From assembly GCF_000310205.1 (NCBI RefSeq), contig NZ_AMXE01000005.1, forward strand, positions 38,519-102,518: a stretch of DNA of 64,000 nt. The letters are read 5' to 3'. A model generated the notes under the pieces. That model was not told the origin of the DNA. It saw only the letters and a list, made by a program, of their open reading frames with translations, and ran no database searches. This DNA comes from Thauera linaloolentis 47Lol = DSM 12138. GTDB lineage: Bacteria > Pseudomonadota > Gammaproteobacteria > Burkholderiales > Rhodocyclaceae. Below are positions 1 through 10,809 of the stretch, piece by piece (positions within the stretch are counted from its first letter, which is position 1; the number at the start of each line of letters is the position of its first letter). The translations under genes and the position numbers were made by a program.

Positions 1-524
1 TGCCGCAGATCGAGGTCACCTTCGACATCGACGCCAACGGCATCCTGCACGTCTCCGCCAAGGACAAGGCCACCGGCAAGGAGAACAAGATCAAGATCCA
101 GGCCAACTCCGGCCTGTCGGACGACGAGGTCGAACGCATGGTGCGCGACGCCGAGGCTCACGCCGAGGAAGACAAGAAGGCGCACGAACTGGTCGACGCC
201 CGCAACCAGTGCGACGCCCTCGTGCATTCGACGCGCAAGGCGCTCGGCGAGTACGGCGACAAGCTGTCCGACGACGAAAAGGCCAAGATCGAAGCCGCGA
301 TCAAGGATGCCGAAGAAGCCATCAAGGGTTCGGACAAGGACGGCATCGAAGCCAAGAGCCAGGCCTTGGCCACAGCTGCGCAGAAACTGGGCGAACAGAT
401 GTACGCCCAGGCCCAGGCCGAAGGCGGCGCCCAGGCGGGTGCCGGCGCGCAGCAGGCCAGTGGCAAGGCCGACGATGCCGACGTGGTGGATGCCGAATTC
501 ACCGAAGTGAAGGACAAGAAGTAA
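1..524 (+). CDS. dnaK: Molecular chaperone DnaK (Hsp70), C-terminal part
   Basis: The gene enters from the left edge; the reading frame has codons starting at position 3 and ends at TAA 522-524, giving about 173 residues. It opens in the substrate-binding beta domain ([18 protein letters not shown]), continues through the helical lid ([20 protein letters not shown]), and ends in a Gly/Ala/Gln-rich linker and the acidic tail [17 protein letters not shown], which is typical of proteobacterial DnaK. DnaK is the ATP-dependent cytosolic Hsp70 that works with DnaJ and GrpE; dnaJ follows 96 bases downstream. The ATPase domain lies outside the window. Confidence 0.98.
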   Translation, partial: PQIEVTFDIDANGILHVSAKDKATGKENKIKIQANSGLSDDEVERMVRDAEAHAEEDKKAHELVDARNQCDALVHSTRKALGEYGDKLSDDEKAKIEAAIKDAEEAIKGSDKDGIEAKSQALATAAQKLGEQMYAQAQAEGGAQAGAGAQQASGKADDADVVDAEFTEVKDKK

Positions 525-548
525 TCGTCATTCTGGCGAATCCTTCGC

Positions 549-593
549 GGCCGAGCCCCGCCGGAGCCCCGCTCCGGCGCCGGCTCGGCCTTT
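549..593 (+). terminator. Hairpin between dnaK and dnaJ
   Basis: The arms GGCCGAGCC (549-557) and GGCTCGGCC (582-590) are perfect complements, with an inner CCGGAG/CTCCGG stem, followed by only three T residues. The short T-tract suggests a partial terminator or mRNA-processing hairpin that would lower dnaJ expression relative to dnaK, rather than a full stop. Confidence 0.5.
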
Positions 594-620
594 GCTTGAT
601 ACCAGACTGAGCGAAGCACC

Positions 621-1736
<1,116 letters not shown>

Positions 1737-1780
1737 AAGCAGGGCCGTGCGAACGCGGAATCGGCTCTCGTCGCCCCATG

Positions 1781-1819
1781 GAAAATGGCCCGCCATCGGC
1801 ATGATGGCGGGCCATTTTC
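1781..1819. terminator. Bidirectional terminator between dnaJ and cysS
   Basis: A 17-bp perfect inverted repeat (1781-1797 and 1803-1819) has a 5-base loop. One arm starts GAAAATGG and the other ends CCATTTTC, so each strand presents a GC stem ending in a T-rich arm. It sits between the convergent genes dnaJ (+) and cysS (-). Confidence 0.9.
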
Positions 1820-1870
1820 GTCAGGAAAGCCTCGGGATCATGCCGGCCCTGCCGGCCGGCAGCGGCTCGA

Positions 1871-3256
1871 TCAGGCGCGGCGCCAGGCCGTACCGCCCGG
1901 GCCGTCCTCCAGAATGACCCCGGCCTCGGCCAGCTCGGCGCGAATGCGGTCGGCTTCGGCGTAGTTCTTGCCTTTCTTGGCCGCCGCACGCGCGGCGATG
2001 CGGGCCTCGATCGCCTCGGCGTCCAAGCCCCCGGCATCCGGCGCCCCCGCCTGCAGGAAAACCACCGGATCGCGCTCCAGCAGCCCCAGCACGGCGCCCA
2101 GGGCCTTCAACTGCCGCGCGAACCCAGGCGATGCGCTGCGATTGACCTCGTTGGCCAACTCGAACAGCACCGCCACCGCTTCGGCGGTATTGAAATCGTC
2201 GTCCATGGCCGCACGGAAGCGCTTCGCATGGGATTCGCTCCAGTCGACCGCGATTTCGCCTTCGGCCGGCATGTTCTTCAGGGCCGTGTAGAGGCGCGTC
2301 AGCGCGCTGCGTGCATCCTCCAGGTGGGCATCCGAATAGTTGAGCGCGCTGCGGTAATGGGCGCGCAGGATGAAGAAGCGCACCACCTCGGGGTCGTATT
2401 TCTGCAATACCTCGCGGATGGTGAAGAAGTTGCCGAGCGACTTCGACATCTTCTCGTCGTCGACGCGCACGAAGCCGTTGTGCATCCAGTAATTGACGAA
2501 GACATGACCATGCGCGCCCTCGGACTGGGCGATTTCGTTCTCGTGGTGGGGAAACTGCAGATCCATGCCGCCGCCATGGATGTCGAAATGGTCGCCGAGC
2601 AGATCCGAGCTCATTGCCGAGCACTCGATGTGCCAGCCCGGCCGGCCCGCGCCCCACGGCGAATCCCATTTCACTTCGCCCGGCTCCTCGGCCTTGGCGT
2701 GCTTCCACAACACGAAGTCGAGCGGATCGTTCTTGTCCTGGGCGACGTCCACGCGCTCGCCTGCGCGCAGCTCATCGAGGGACTTGCCCGACAGTTTGCC
2801 GTAGCCCGCAAACTTGCGCACGGCGTAACAGACGTCGCGGTTGGCGGCGACATAGGCCAGGCCCTTCTGTTCCAGGCGCGAGATCAGGCTCTGCATCTGC
2901 GCGACGTAATCGGTGGCGCGCGGTTCAAAGTCGGGGCGCAGCACGCCCAGCGCATCGGCGTCCTCGTGCATGGCGGCGATGAAGCGGTCGGTCAACTGGC
3001 GGATGGACTCGCCGTTATCCTGCGCGCGGCGGATGATCTTGTCGTCGATGTCGGTGATGTTGCGCACGTACTTCACATCCAGCCCGCTGGCGCGCAGCCA
3101 GCGCGCCACCATGTCGAAAACCACCATCACGCGCGCATGGCCGAGGTGACAGAAGTCGTACACCGTCATGCCGCACACGTACATGCGGACCTTGCCAGGC
3201 TCGATCGGGGTAAAGGCTTCCTTGTTGCGCGAAAGGGTGTTGTAGATGGAAAGCAT
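1871..3256 (-). CDS. cysS: Cysteinyl-tRNA synthetase
   Basis: This 461-residue class I aminoacyl-tRNA synthetase charges tRNA-Cys. The HIGH-type motif is HLGH at residues 37-40, the zinc-ligand Cys28 lies in [10 protein letters not shown], and the KMSKS loop is present as EKMSKSLGN. The frame stays open upstream as far as 3553, but the start at 3256 ([13 protein letters not shown]) matches the family N-terminus and gives exactly the E. coli length. The upstream ribosome-binding site is weak. It is divergent from ppiA. Confidence 0.97.
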   Translation of the reverse strand: MLSIYNTLSRNKEAFTPIEPGKVRMYVCGMTVYDFCHLGHARVMVVFDMVARWLRASGLDVKYVRNITDIDDKIIRRAQDNGESIRQLTDRFIAAMHEDADALGVLRPDFEPRATDYVAQMQSLISRLEQKGLAYVAANRDVCYAVRKFAGYGKLSGKSLDELRAGERVDVAQDKNDPLDFVLWKHAKAEEPGEVKWDSPWGAGRPGWHIECSAMSSDLLGDHFDIHGGGMDLQFPHHENEIAQSEGAHGHVFVNYWMHNGFVRVDDEKMSKSLGNFFTIREVLQKYDPEVVRFFILRAHYRSALNYSDAHLEDARSALTRLYTALKNMPAEGEIAVDWSESHAKRFRAAMDDDFNTAEAVAVLFELANEVNRSASPGFARQLKALGAVLGLLERDPVVFLQAGAPDAGGLDAEAIEARIAARAAAKKGKNYAEADRIRAELAEAGVILEDGPGGTAWRRA

Positions 3257-3516
3257 CGGCGAAATCGGAAAACGGTGAGAAGGAACGGTTGGAGGAAACG
3301 ACGGGATGCGCACGCTGTCGGTGCGATTGTGAGGGGTGGGGCTTGTTGCTAGAATCTTGCGTCGCCCGGGCTCAGGGCAGGCGGCTGCGGGTCGCGCAGC
3401 AGGCCGCAAATATACCACGGCCACCCGGCCCGCCATTTTCCCCGCCCGGCCCGAAGCCCCCGCGCCATCCGTCGCCAATCCTGCCTCCGGCCTCACGGCC
3501 ATGCACCGGAGATTCC

Positions 3517-4101
3517 ATGAGAAAGCATCTGATCGCCCTTGCCGCGCTGGCATCGACCGCGCTGAGCGCCCTCGCCGCCAATCCCGTGGTCGAGATCAAG
3601 ACCAACCAGGGCGAGATCGTCGTCGAGGTCTTCGCCGACAAGGCGCCCAAGTCCGCCGAAAACTTCGTCCAGTACGTCAAGGACGGCTACTACGACGGCA
3701 CCATCTTTCATCGCGTCATCGACGGCTTCATGGTCCAGGGCGGCGGTTTCGACGCCGGCATGAAGCAGAAGAGCACCCGCGCCCCAATCGAGAACGAAGC
3801 AAAGAACGGCCTCAAGAACGAACGCGGCACGCTGGCCATGGCTCGCACCGCCGACCCGCACTCCGCCAGCGCCCAGTTCTTCATCAACCTCGTGCCCAAC
3901 ACCTCCCTCGACTACCCCTCGCGCGATGGCTGGGGCTACGCCGTTTTCGGCAAGGTCGTGAAGGGCATGGAAGTGGTCGACAAGATCGCCAAGGTGCAGA
4001 CGGCCAATCGCGGCTTCCACCAGAACGTGCCGGTCGAGGCCGTGGTCGTCGAGAGCGCGAGCGTGATCGAGCCCGCGGCAGCGAAGAAGCCGAGCAAGTA
4101 A
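3517..4101 (+). CDS. ppiA: Periplasmic peptidyl-prolyl cis-trans isomerase A (cyclophilin)
   Basis: This 194-residue cyclophilin catalyses proline isomerisation during folding in the periplasm. The N-terminus is a signal peptide ([20 protein letters not shown], cleavage near residue 20). The cyclophilin core follows, with [16 protein letters not shown] and the segment around [10 protein letters not shown]. The start at 3517 has GGAG about 6 bases upstream; an earlier in-frame start would bury the signal peptide. It is followed 46 bases later by its cytosolic paralogue ppiB, so the two were probably made by duplication and then separated by location. Confidence 0.95.
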   Translation: MRKHLIALAALASTALSALAANPVVEIKTNQGEIVVEVFADKAPKSAENFVQYVKDGYYDGTIFHRVIDGFMVQGGGFDAGMKQKSTRAPIENEAKNGLKNERGTLAMARTADPHSASAQFFINLVPNTSLDYPSRDGWGYAVFGKVVKGMEVVDKIAKVQTANRGFHQNVPVEAVVVESASVIEPAAAKKPSK

Positions 4102-4147
4102 GCCCTTCAAACCGCCCCCAAACGGCAAGCCCCCAGGAGAGCATCAC

Positions 4148-4645
4148 ATGGCAATCAAGCTGCACACCAATCACGGCGTCATCACCATCGAACTCGATGC
4201 CGAGAAGGCACCGCAGACGGTCGCGAACTTTCTCGCCTACGTCGAATCGGGCCACTACGACAACACCATCTTCCACCGCGTCATCGACGGCTTCATGATC
4301 CAGGGCGGCGGCTTCGAACCGGGCATGAACCAGAAGCCGACCGGCGAGCAGATCAAGAACGAAGCCGACAACGGCCTCAAGAACGAACGCGGCACCATCG
4401 CCATGGCCCGCACCCAGGCACCGCATTCGGCCACCGCGCAGTTCTTCATCAACGTCGCCGACAACGATTTCCTGAACTTCCGCTCGCCCGACGCGCAAGG
4501 CTGGGGCTACTGCGTGTTCGGCAAGGTCAGCGAAGGTCTGGACGTGGTCGACGCCATCCGCAAGGTCAAGACCGGTTCGAGCGGCTTCCACCAGGACGTG
4601 CCCAAGGAAGATGTGCTCATCGAGCGCGCCGAAGTTGTCGCCTGA
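4148..4645 (+). CDS. ppiB: Cytoplasmic peptidyl-prolyl cis-trans isomerase B (cyclophilin)
   Basis: This 165-residue cyclophilin has no signal peptide, so it should act in the cytosol. The core motifs [18 protein letters not shown] and [11 protein letters not shown] carry the catalytic Arg, Phe and Gln residues of the family. AGGAGA lies 8 bases before the ATG. It is closely similar to the preceding PpiA, and the lpxH frame starts inside its 3' end, which suggests a ppiA-ppiB-lpxH transcript. Confidence 0.97.
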   Translation: MAIKLHTNHGVITIELDAEKAPQTVANFLAYVESGHYDNTIFHRVIDGFMIQGGGFEPGMNQKPTGEQIKNEADNGLKNERGTIAMARTQAPHSATAQFFINVADNDFLNFRSPDAQGWGYCVFGKVSEGLDVVDAIRKVKTGSSGFHQDVPKEDVLIERAEVVA

Positions 4646-5441
4646 GGCCTCCCCTTCCCCAGCAGACCGCTGCACGGCGCCGGAAACCGCCAATGCACGG
4701 CTTCCGGCGCTGTTCATTTCGGACCTGCATCTCTCCGAAGACGCACCCGACACTGCCGCGGCATTCATCGGCTTCATGCAGCATCGCGCGCGCAAGGCCG
4801 CCAGCCTGTTCATCCTCGGCGACCTGTTCGAATACTGGGCCGGAGACGACGACCTCGATACCCCGTTCAACCGCCGCATGTGCGACGCAATCCGCGCCCT
4901 GGCCGACAACGGCACGGCGGTATTCTTCATGAACGGCAACCGCGATCTGCTGGCCGGCAGCGGCTTCGCCCGGGCCAGCGGCGCCGCGCTGCTGCCCGAT
5001 CCCAGCATCATCCGCTTCGACGATGCGCCCGGCTCCCCGCAGGTACTGCTGAGTCACGGCGACGCGCTATGCACCGACGATACCGCGTACCAGGCCTATC
5101 GCGCCCAGGTACGCGAGCCGGCATGGCAGCGCGGCTTCCTCGCCCAGCCCCTGGCCGCCCGCAGGGCCTTCATCGAAAGCCTTCGCCAGAAGAGCGAGGC
5201 CGCGAAGCGCGAAAAGGCCATGGAGATCATGGACGTCAACGCCGATGCGGTCGCCGGCCTGCTGCGCGCCTCCGCTGGCGCGGTGCTGGTGCATGGCCAT
5301 ACCCACCGCCCGGCACGCCACATCCACGTCATCGACGGCATGCAGCGCGTACGCTGGGTGCTCGCCGACTGGCACGGCGCACCGCGCTGGCTCGCTTTCG
5401 ACGGCCAGCGTTTCACCACCGACGCAGACATGCCGAACTGA
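4611..5441 (+). CDS. lpxH: UDP-2,3-diacylglucosamine diphosphatase LpxH
   Basis: This metallophosphoesterase makes lipid X in lipid A biosynthesis at the inner face of the inner membrane. It shows the family blocks FISDLHLS (metal-binding Asp/His), [30 protein letters not shown] and [10 protein letters not shown]. From ATG 4611 the product is 276 residues, with about 30 extra N-terminal residues compared with the usual 240; the start overlaps ppiB by 35 bases. An in-frame TTG at 4635 is an alternative, and no other ATG precedes the first motif. Confidence 0.93.
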   Translation: MCSSSAPKLSPEASPSPADRCTAPETANARLPALFISDLHLSEDAPDTAAAFIGFMQHRARKAASLFILGDLFEYWAGDDDLDTPFNRRMCDAIRALADNGTAVFFMNGNRDLLAGSGFARASGAALLPDPSIIRFDDAPGSPQVLLSHGDALCTDDTAYQAYRAQVREPAWQRGFLAQPLAARRAFIESLRQKSEAAKREKAMEIMDVNADAVAGLLRASAGAVLVHGHTHRPARHIHVIDGMQRVRWVLADWHGAPRWLAFDGQRFTTDADMPN

Positions 5442-5493
5442 GCACGCCGGACCGATCCTACCGGACGCTTGCCCCCCCCGGAACCGGAAAAGA

Positions 5494-5513
5494 AAACGGG
5501 GCTTTGCGCCCCG
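5494..5513. terminator. Hairpin after lpxH
   Basis: ACGGGGC and GCCCCGT flank a TTTGC loop between the convergent genes lpxH (+) and metZ (-). An AAAAGAAA tract precedes it on the plus strand, so on the minus strand the stem is followed by a T-rich stretch; it most likely ends the long metZ operon. Confidence 0.7.
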
Positions 5514-5543
5514 TATCCTGCTCGACACGCCTGCCCGGCAGAC

Positions 5544-6728
5544 TCAGGCGCCCAGCCCCCGCGCGAGGTCCGTCTTCAGGTCCTCGACCGACTCCAGCCC
5601 CACCGCAACCCGTAGCAGCCCGTCGCCGATGCCGGCGGCCATGCGGGCTTCCGGCGTGATGCGGCCGTGCGTCGTCGTCGCCGGATGGGTGATCGTGGTC
5701 TTGGTGTCGCCCAGGTTGGCAGTGATCGAGATCAGGCGCGTCGAATCGACGACCTTCCACGCCTCGTCGCGCCCGCCCTTCACATCGAAACTGACGATGG
5801 CCCCACCGGCTTTCTGCTGGCGCATCGCCAGTTCATGCTGGGGATGCGACGGCAGCCCGGGGTAATACACGCGCGCCACGCCCGGCTGGGCCTCGAGCCA
5901 GCGTGCCAGTTCCAGGGCCGCCGCCGACTGCGCCTCCATGCGGATGCGCAAGGTTTCCAGGCCCTTGAAAATGACCCAGGCGTTGAAAGGCGACAGTGTC
6001 GGCCCCGCGGTACGCAGGAATTTGAAGACCTCGTCGGTAACGGCCTTCCTGCCCGCCACCGCGCCGCCCAGCACGCGCCCCTGGCCATCCAGGTACTTGG
6101 TCGCCGAATGCACGACCACGTCGGCGCCGAGCGCCAGCGGCCGCTGCAGGGCCGGCGTGCAGAAGCAATTGTCCACCGCCAGCAGCGCGCCGGCCTCATG
6201 GGCGATCGCCGCCACGCCCGCGATATCGACCACCTCGGTCAGCGGATTGGAAGGCGTCTCGACGAAGAACAGCCGCGTACGCGGCCGGACCGCCTTGCGA
6301 TAGGCGCCGAGGTCGGTGGCCGGCACGAAACTGGTCTCGATGCCGAACTTCGACAAGATGCCGCCGAACAACTGCTGGGTCGCGCCGAACAAGCCGTTGG
6401 ACGCCACCACATGGTCGCCCGCCTGCAGCGTCGCCATCGCCAGCGAAAGGATCGCCGACATGCCCGACGCCGTCGCCACGCAGGCCTCGGCGCCTTCGAG
6501 CGCAGCAAGCCGCGTCTGCATGGCGGTGACCGTCGGGTTGGAGAAGCGGGCATAGACATTGCCCTCTTCTTCGCCCGAGAAGCGTGCGGCAGCCTGTGCC
6601 GCGTTGTCGAACACGAAGCTGGAAGTGAGGTACATCGCCTCGCCATGCTCGCCGAACTGGCTGCGCTCGATGCCGGAGCGGATCGCCAGGGTGTCGGGAT
6701 GGAGGGGTGGGTCTTCGGGGAGGTTCAT
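5544..6728 (-). CDS. metZ: O-succinylhomoserine sulfhydrylase (PLP-dependent)
   Basis: This 394-residue Cys/Met-metabolism PLP enzyme makes homocysteine directly from an O-acylhomoserine and sulfide. The PLP-lysine motif is SATKYLDGQGRVLGG, with substrate-site blocks such as YARFSNPTV, ASGMSAILSL and VETPSNPLTEVVDI. Its position after purF is the usual MetZ location in beta- and gammaproteobacteria, which favours MetZ over cystathionine gamma-synthase. It is the last gene of the operon running from about 15.8 kb. Confidence 0.9.
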   Translation of the reverse strand: MNLPEDPPLHPDTLAIRSGIERSQFGEHGEAMYLTSSFVFDNAAQAAARFSGEEEGNVYARFSNPTVTAMQTRLAALEGAEACVATASGMSAILSLAMATLQAGDHVVASNGLFGATQQLFGGILSKFGIETSFVPATDLGAYRKAVRPRTRLFFVETPSNPLTEVVDIAGVAAIAHEAGALLAVDNCFCTPALQRPLALGADVVVHSATKYLDGQGRVLGGAVAGRKAVTDEVFKFLRTAGPTLSPFNAWVIFKGLETLRIRMEAQSAAALELARWLEAQPGVARVYYPGLPSHPQHELAMRQQKAGGAIVSFDVKGGRDEAWKVVDSTRLISITANLGDTKTTITHPATTTHGRITPEARMAAGIGDGLLRVAVGLESVEDLKTDLARGLGA

Positions 6729-6772
6729 GGCGGTCGGGGGGAATGTGGGCAGGCGAGGGTCCGGTTGTCGGT

Positions 6773-8308
6773 TCAGTTGTCCGATCCCGAAGCGAGATTG
6801 AGATCGAGCTGGCCGCCGTCATCGTCGTGGAGATCGCCCTTGGACGGCGTGATCTGCCCACGCCGATTCTCGACGCCGTTCAGGTACTCAGCGGTGATGT
6901 CGCCGGTCACGTAGCAGCCGTCGAAGCAGGACGTCTCGAAGAAGCTGATCGCGGGGTTCAGCGCACGCACCGAGGCCTTGAGGTCGTCGAGATCCTGGTA
7001 GATCAGGCCATCGGCGCCGATCTCGCGACAGATTTCGTCTTCGCTGCGGCCAGAGGCGATCAGTTCGCCGCGTGTCGGCATGTCGATGCCGTATACGTTG
7101 GCATAGCGTACCGGAGGCGCGGCCGAGGCCAGGTACACTTTCGAGGCGCCGGCCTCCCTTGCCATGTTGACGATTTCCTTGCTCGTCGTGCCACGCACGA
7201 TGGAGTCGTCGACCAGCAGCACACTCTTGCCCTTGAACTCCTGGTGGATGGTGTTCAGCTTCTGGCGCACCGATTTCTTGCGCGTGGCCTGCCCCGGCAT
7301 GATGAAGGTACGGCCGATGTAGCGGTTCTTGACGAAGCCTTCGCGGAACGGCAGGCCGAGGCGCTCGGCCATCTGCAGCGCCGACGGCCGGCTGGAATCG
7401 GGAACCGGGATCACCACGTCGATATGCACATTCGCCATCGTGCGCTTCATCTTGTCGGCGAGGCATTCGCCCATCCTCATGCGCGATTCGTACACCGACA
7501 CGCCATCGATGATCGAATCGGGCCGCGCCAGATACACGAACTCGAACATGCAGGGCGCCTGCACGGTCTTGCTCGCGCACTGGCGGCTGTGGAAATGCCC
7601 CTGGGTATCGATCAGCACCGCCTCGCCCGGCGCGATGTCGCGCAGCAGCTTGAAACCCAGCACGTCGAGCGCGACCGACTCGGAAGCCACCAGCCATTCG
7701 GTACCGGCCTCGGTATCGTTGCGGCCGATGACCAGCGGGCGGATGCCGTACGGATCGCGGAAGGCAAGCAGGCCATAGCCGGCGATCATCACCACCACCC
7801 CATAGGCACCGCGGCAGCGGCGATGCACCCCCGCGACCGCGCGGAACACGGCGTCCTCGTCGAGCTTCAGGCCGTTACAGGCCGCCTGAAGCTCGTGCGC
7901 CAGCACGTTCAGCAGCACCTCGGAATCGCTGCTGGTATTGATGTGGCGCAGGTCGGACAGGAATATCTCGCGCTTGAGCGCGTCGGAATTCGTCAGGTTG
8001 CCGTTGTGCGCCAGCAGCAGGCCGAAAGGCGAATTGACGTAGAAAGGCTGCGCCTCGGCGGCGTTGTAGGCCGAACCGGCAGTGGGATAGCGGACATGGC
8101 CGATACCCCAGTTGCCTTCGAGGTTGCGCATATTGCGCGTGCGGAACACGTCGCGCACCAGACCCGAGCCCTTGTGCATGTGAAAGCGCCCGCCTTCGGA
8201 AGTGGCGATGCCTGCCGCATCCTGGCCGCGGTGCTGCAACACCTGGAGCCCGTCATACAGCAACTGGTTGACCGGAGAGGTTGCAACGACCCCGAGAATT
8301 CCGCACAT
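6773..8308 (-). CDS. purF: Amidophosphoribosyltransferase
   Basis: This 511-residue enzyme carries out the first committed step of purine synthesis, making phosphoribosylamine from PRPP and glutamine. The start at 8308 gives MCGILGVV, exposing the N-terminal nucleophile Cys2 of the class II glutaminase domain (HRGQDAAGI, HNGNLTN). The C-terminal phosphoribosyltransferase domain has the PRPP motif VLLVDDSIVRGTT. It starts 11 bases after cvpA, the conserved cvpA-purF pairing. The frame is open upstream, but only this start exposes the catalytic Cys. Confidence 0.98.
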   Translation of the reverse strand: MCGILGVVATSPVNQLLYDGLQVLQHRGQDAAGIATSEGGRFHMHKGSGLVRDVFRTRNMRNLEGNWGIGHVRYPTAGSAYNAAEAQPFYVNSPFGLLLAHNGNLTNSDALKREIFLSDLRHINTSSDSEVLLNVLAHELQAACNGLKLDEDAVFRAVAGVHRRCRGAYGVVVMIAGYGLLAFRDPYGIRPLVIGRNDTEAGTEWLVASESVALDVLGFKLLRDIAPGEAVLIDTQGHFHSRQCASKTVQAPCMFEFVYLARPDSIIDGVSVYESRMRMGECLADKMKRTMANVHIDVVIPVPDSSRPSALQMAERLGLPFREGFVKNRYIGRTFIMPGQATRKKSVRQKLNTIHQEFKGKSVLLVDDSIVRGTTSKEIVNMAREAGASKVYLASAAPPVRYANVYGIDMPTRGELIASGRSEDEICREIGADGLIYQDLDDLKASVRALNPAISFFETSCFDGCYVTGDITAEYLNGVENRRGQITPSKGDLHDDDGGQLDLNLASGSDN

Positions 8309-8319
8309 GGAGATTTCGC

Positions 8320-8811
8320 CTATCTGAATCGAATCTTGTCGGCCACCACATCGGGCAGCCAGGGTTTGGCGGCAATGACCGCCGTTTCCAATGGTGGCGA
8401 GAACAGCGCCTGCGTCCACCAGGGTTCGCGAGACAGACCGGCGAGGCCGCCGATCAGTACGACCACGAGCGCCACCAGCATGCCCCGCGCAATGCCGAAC
8501 AACGCACCGAAGAAGCGGTCGGCGGCGCCCAAGCCCGCGGCACGCAGCAGCTGGCGCAACAGGTAGCGGACCAGGGCCACGAGGATCAACACCCCGACGA
8601 CCACGAGCGCGCCGCCCGCCACCTGCCGCCACAAGGGTTCGGCGATGAGTCCGGTGAACACCTGCGCCGCCTGTTCGTTATAGCGCCAGGCCGCGAGAAG
8701 CGCGACCACCCACGCGAGCACCGCCATGACTTCGCTGACCAGCCCCCGCCACATGCCGACCGCAGCGGACAAACCCAGAATGCCGAGGAAGACGTAGTCG
8801 AAGGCCGTCAT
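8320..8811 (-). CDS. cvpA: CvpA family membrane protein
   Basis: This 163-residue inner-membrane protein has about four hydrophobic segments (for example FLGILGLSAAVGMWRGL, VMAVLAWVVALLAAW, GALVVVGVLILVALV and GMLVALVVVLIGGLAGLS). The family was first named for colicin V production and is usually found next to purF, as here. Its molecular role is not settled. The WRGLVSEVMAVLAW segment and the short C-terminal tail are typical of the family. Confidence 0.92.
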   Translation of the reverse strand: MTAFDYVFLGILGLSAAVGMWRGLVSEVMAVLAWVVALLAAWRYNEQAAQVFTGLIAEPLWRQVAGGALVVVGVLILVALVRYLLRQLLRAAGLGAADRFFGALFGIARGMLVALVVVLIGGLAGLSREPWWTQALFSPPLETAVIAAKPWLPDVVADKIRFR

Positions 8812-8820
8812 TCTGGGCGG

Positions 8821-9489
8821 TCAGCGCGGCGTGATCACAGTGCTGAAGCCGAGCGCCCTCAGCTGTGCCGCGGCCTTGTCAGCCGCGGCCCGGCCGGTGA
8901 CGGGACCGACGCGCACACGCGTGACGTTGCCGGCCTTTTCGGTATAGGCGGAGAAGCCCTGCTTCTTGAGATCGGCCGCAATGCGCCCGGCCTTGGCGGC
9001 ATCGGCAAATGCGCCTATCTGCAGCACGAAGGCTTCGCCTTTCGGCACTTCCCTGCCCTCGATGGCTGCGCGCGCGCGCGCGGCCTCGGCGTCTTCGGTC
9101 GCGGGCTTCGCCACCGGGCTTCTTGTGGCGTCGGGCTTCGGGGCTTCGGGTCGGGACGCCGCGCCGCTTGCTTCGGTACGCGTCTCGGGCCTTGCCGGAA
9201 TCGCCGGCGCAACGGCAGCGGGCGGTGGCTCGGCGGCTGGCGGCGCAGAAGGCGGCTGCTCCTCTGGGCCGGGGGCGACGGGCGCGGCGGCGGCCGGCTC
9301 GCCGGAACGCGCCTGCCCGGCATCCGTATCGCGATCGGGGATCGTGATCTGGATATCGGCGTTGCTCGGGTGCGGCTCCTGCTCCATCATCATCGGCAAA
9401 ACGATCGCGGCCAGCAGCGCAAGCGCGATCGCGCCGACCAACCGACGTCGGGCGCGTTTCTTGATCTCGAGGTTTTCTGCGTCGCTCAC
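8821..9489 (-). CDS. SPOR domain protein, DedD-like
   Basis: This 222-residue single-pass membrane protein has a short cytoplasmic basic N-terminus (EIKKRARRRLVG), a transmembrane segment (about residues 18-36), a Pro/Ala/Glu-rich periplasmic linker, and a C-terminal SPOR domain (AFVLQIGAFADAAKAG to STVITPR). SPOR domains bind denuded septal peptidoglycan, so a cell-division role like that of DedD is likely. The start is GTG at 9489, 12 bases after the folC stop codon. The location between folC and cvpA matches dedD in other proteobacteria. Confidence 0.9.
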   Translation of the reverse strand: MSDAENLEIKKRARRRLVGAIALALLAAIVLPMMMEQEPHPSNADIQITIPDRDTDAGQARSGEPAAAAPVAPGPEEQPPSAPPAAEPPPAAVAPAIPARPETRTEASGAASRPEAPKPDATRSPVAKPATEDAEAARARAAIEGREVPKGEAFVLQIGAFADAAKAGRIAADLKKQGFSAYTEKAGNVTRVRVGPVTGRAAADKAAAQLRALGFSTVITPR

Positions 9490-9501
9490 GAAAAGATCTC
9501 G

Positions 9502-10809
9502 TCAGTGCCGGGCCGCTTTCACTGCGTCGAGCACTTCGGCCACGGTGAGGAAAGATCCGAAGGCTACGATTCTATCACCCTCGCCGGCCTCTTGCTGCGC
9601 CGCAGCATAAGCGTGTTTGGGAGATGGGAAACATCGGATATCGGTGTCGACACCCGCCGTACGCAGGCGCAGCGCCAGTTCTTCCGCCTTCAGTCCGCGC
9701 GGGCCGGGCAGATCGGCGAGCAGCCAGTGGTCCACCCTCGCCTTCATCAGGGCGACGACGCCCTCGGCATCCTTGTCGCCGAGCATGCCGAACACCGCCC
9801 AGGTTTCCGGATAGAAGCCCATGCTGCCAAGGTTTTCGGCCAGCACGCCAGCCGCCTGCGGATTATGCGCGACATCGAGCACGACGGCCGGACGCCCGGG
9901 CAGGACCTGGAAGCGGCCCGGCACATCGACCAGCATCAGCCCCTGGCGGATCGCCTGCATCGATACCGGGATGCGGCTCTTCAAGGCATCGAGCACGGTC
10001 ATCACCGCCGCGGCGTTGAGCAACTGGTTGGCGCCGCGCAAGGCCGGATAGGCCAGCCCGCCACGCTTTGCCAGTACCCCCTGGGCGGGCGGCGCCTGGT
10101 AGCGCCAGTAGCCCCATTGCTGGCGGTCACCGCCGAAACCGAAATCCCGGCCGCTGACCCATAACTGCGCACCGATGGAATCGGCATGGGCGAGCAGCGT
10201 CGCCGGCGGCTGCGGATCACCGCAAACGGCCGGACGGCCGGCGCGGAAGATACCGGCCTTCTCGAAGCCGATCGCATCCCGGCTGTCGCCGAGATAATCC
10301 ATGTGATCAAGCGCCACGCTGGTCACCAGGGCGCAGTCGGCATCGAACACGTTCACCGCATCCAGGCGGCCGCCGAGGCCAACCTCGAGGATGATGACGT
10401 CCGGCCCATGCTTGCGGAACGCTGACCAAGCGGCCAGCGTGCCATGCTCGAAATAGGTCAGCGGCGTGCTGCCCCGCGCGGCCTCGACGACCTGGAAGGC
10501 CTCGACCAGCGCCTCGTCCGAGGCTTCCTTACCATCGAGGCGGACACGTTCGTTGTAGCGCAGCAGATGCGGCGAGGTATAGCAGCCGACGCGATAGCCT
10601 TCAGCGAGCAGGATGGCTTCGAGCATCGCGCAGCACGAACCCTTGCCGTTGGTGCCGCCGACCGTGATCACCACGGCGTCGGGGTCGGGCCCGAGCGCGG
10701 CACGCACGGCGGCGACCCGCTCGAGCCCGAGCTGAATGCTTTGCGCATGGCGCTGTTCGAGCAACTGCAGCCAGCCATCGAGCGTGCGCGGCAAGGCGGA
10801 GGCCTCCAT
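9502..10809 (-). CDS. folC: Bifunctional dihydrofolate synthase / folylpolyglutamate synthase
   Basis: This 435-residue Mur-ligase-family enzyme adds glutamate to dihydropteroate and folates. The ATP-binding P-loop is VGGTNGKGSCCAML, followed by YTSPHLLRYNERVRL, EVGLGGRLDAVN and the C-terminal domain with VLDVAHNPQAAGVL. The start codon overlaps the accD stop in a TGATG junction, so translation is probably coupled. Confidence 0.97.
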   Translation of the reverse strand: MEASALPRTLDGWLQLLEQRHAQSIQLGLERVAAVRAALGPDPDAVVITVGGTNGKGSCCAMLEAILLAEGYRVGCYTSPHLLRYNERVRLDGKEASDEALVEAFQVVEAARGSTPLTYFEHGTLAAWSAFRKHGPDVIILEVGLGGRLDAVNVFDADCALVTSVALDHMDYLGDSRDAIGFEKAGIFRAGRPAVCGDPQPPATLLAHADSIGAQLWVSGRDFGFGGDRQQWGYWRYQAPPAQGVLAKRGGLAYPALRGANQLLNAAAVMTVLDALKSRIPVSMQAIRQGLMLVDVPGRFQVLPGRPAVVLDVAHNPQAAGVLAENLGSMGFYPETWAVFGMLGDKDAEGVVALMKARVDHWLLADLPGPRGLKAEELALRLRTAGVDTDIRCFPSPKHAYAAAQQEAGEGDRIVAFGSFLTVAEVLDAVKAARH

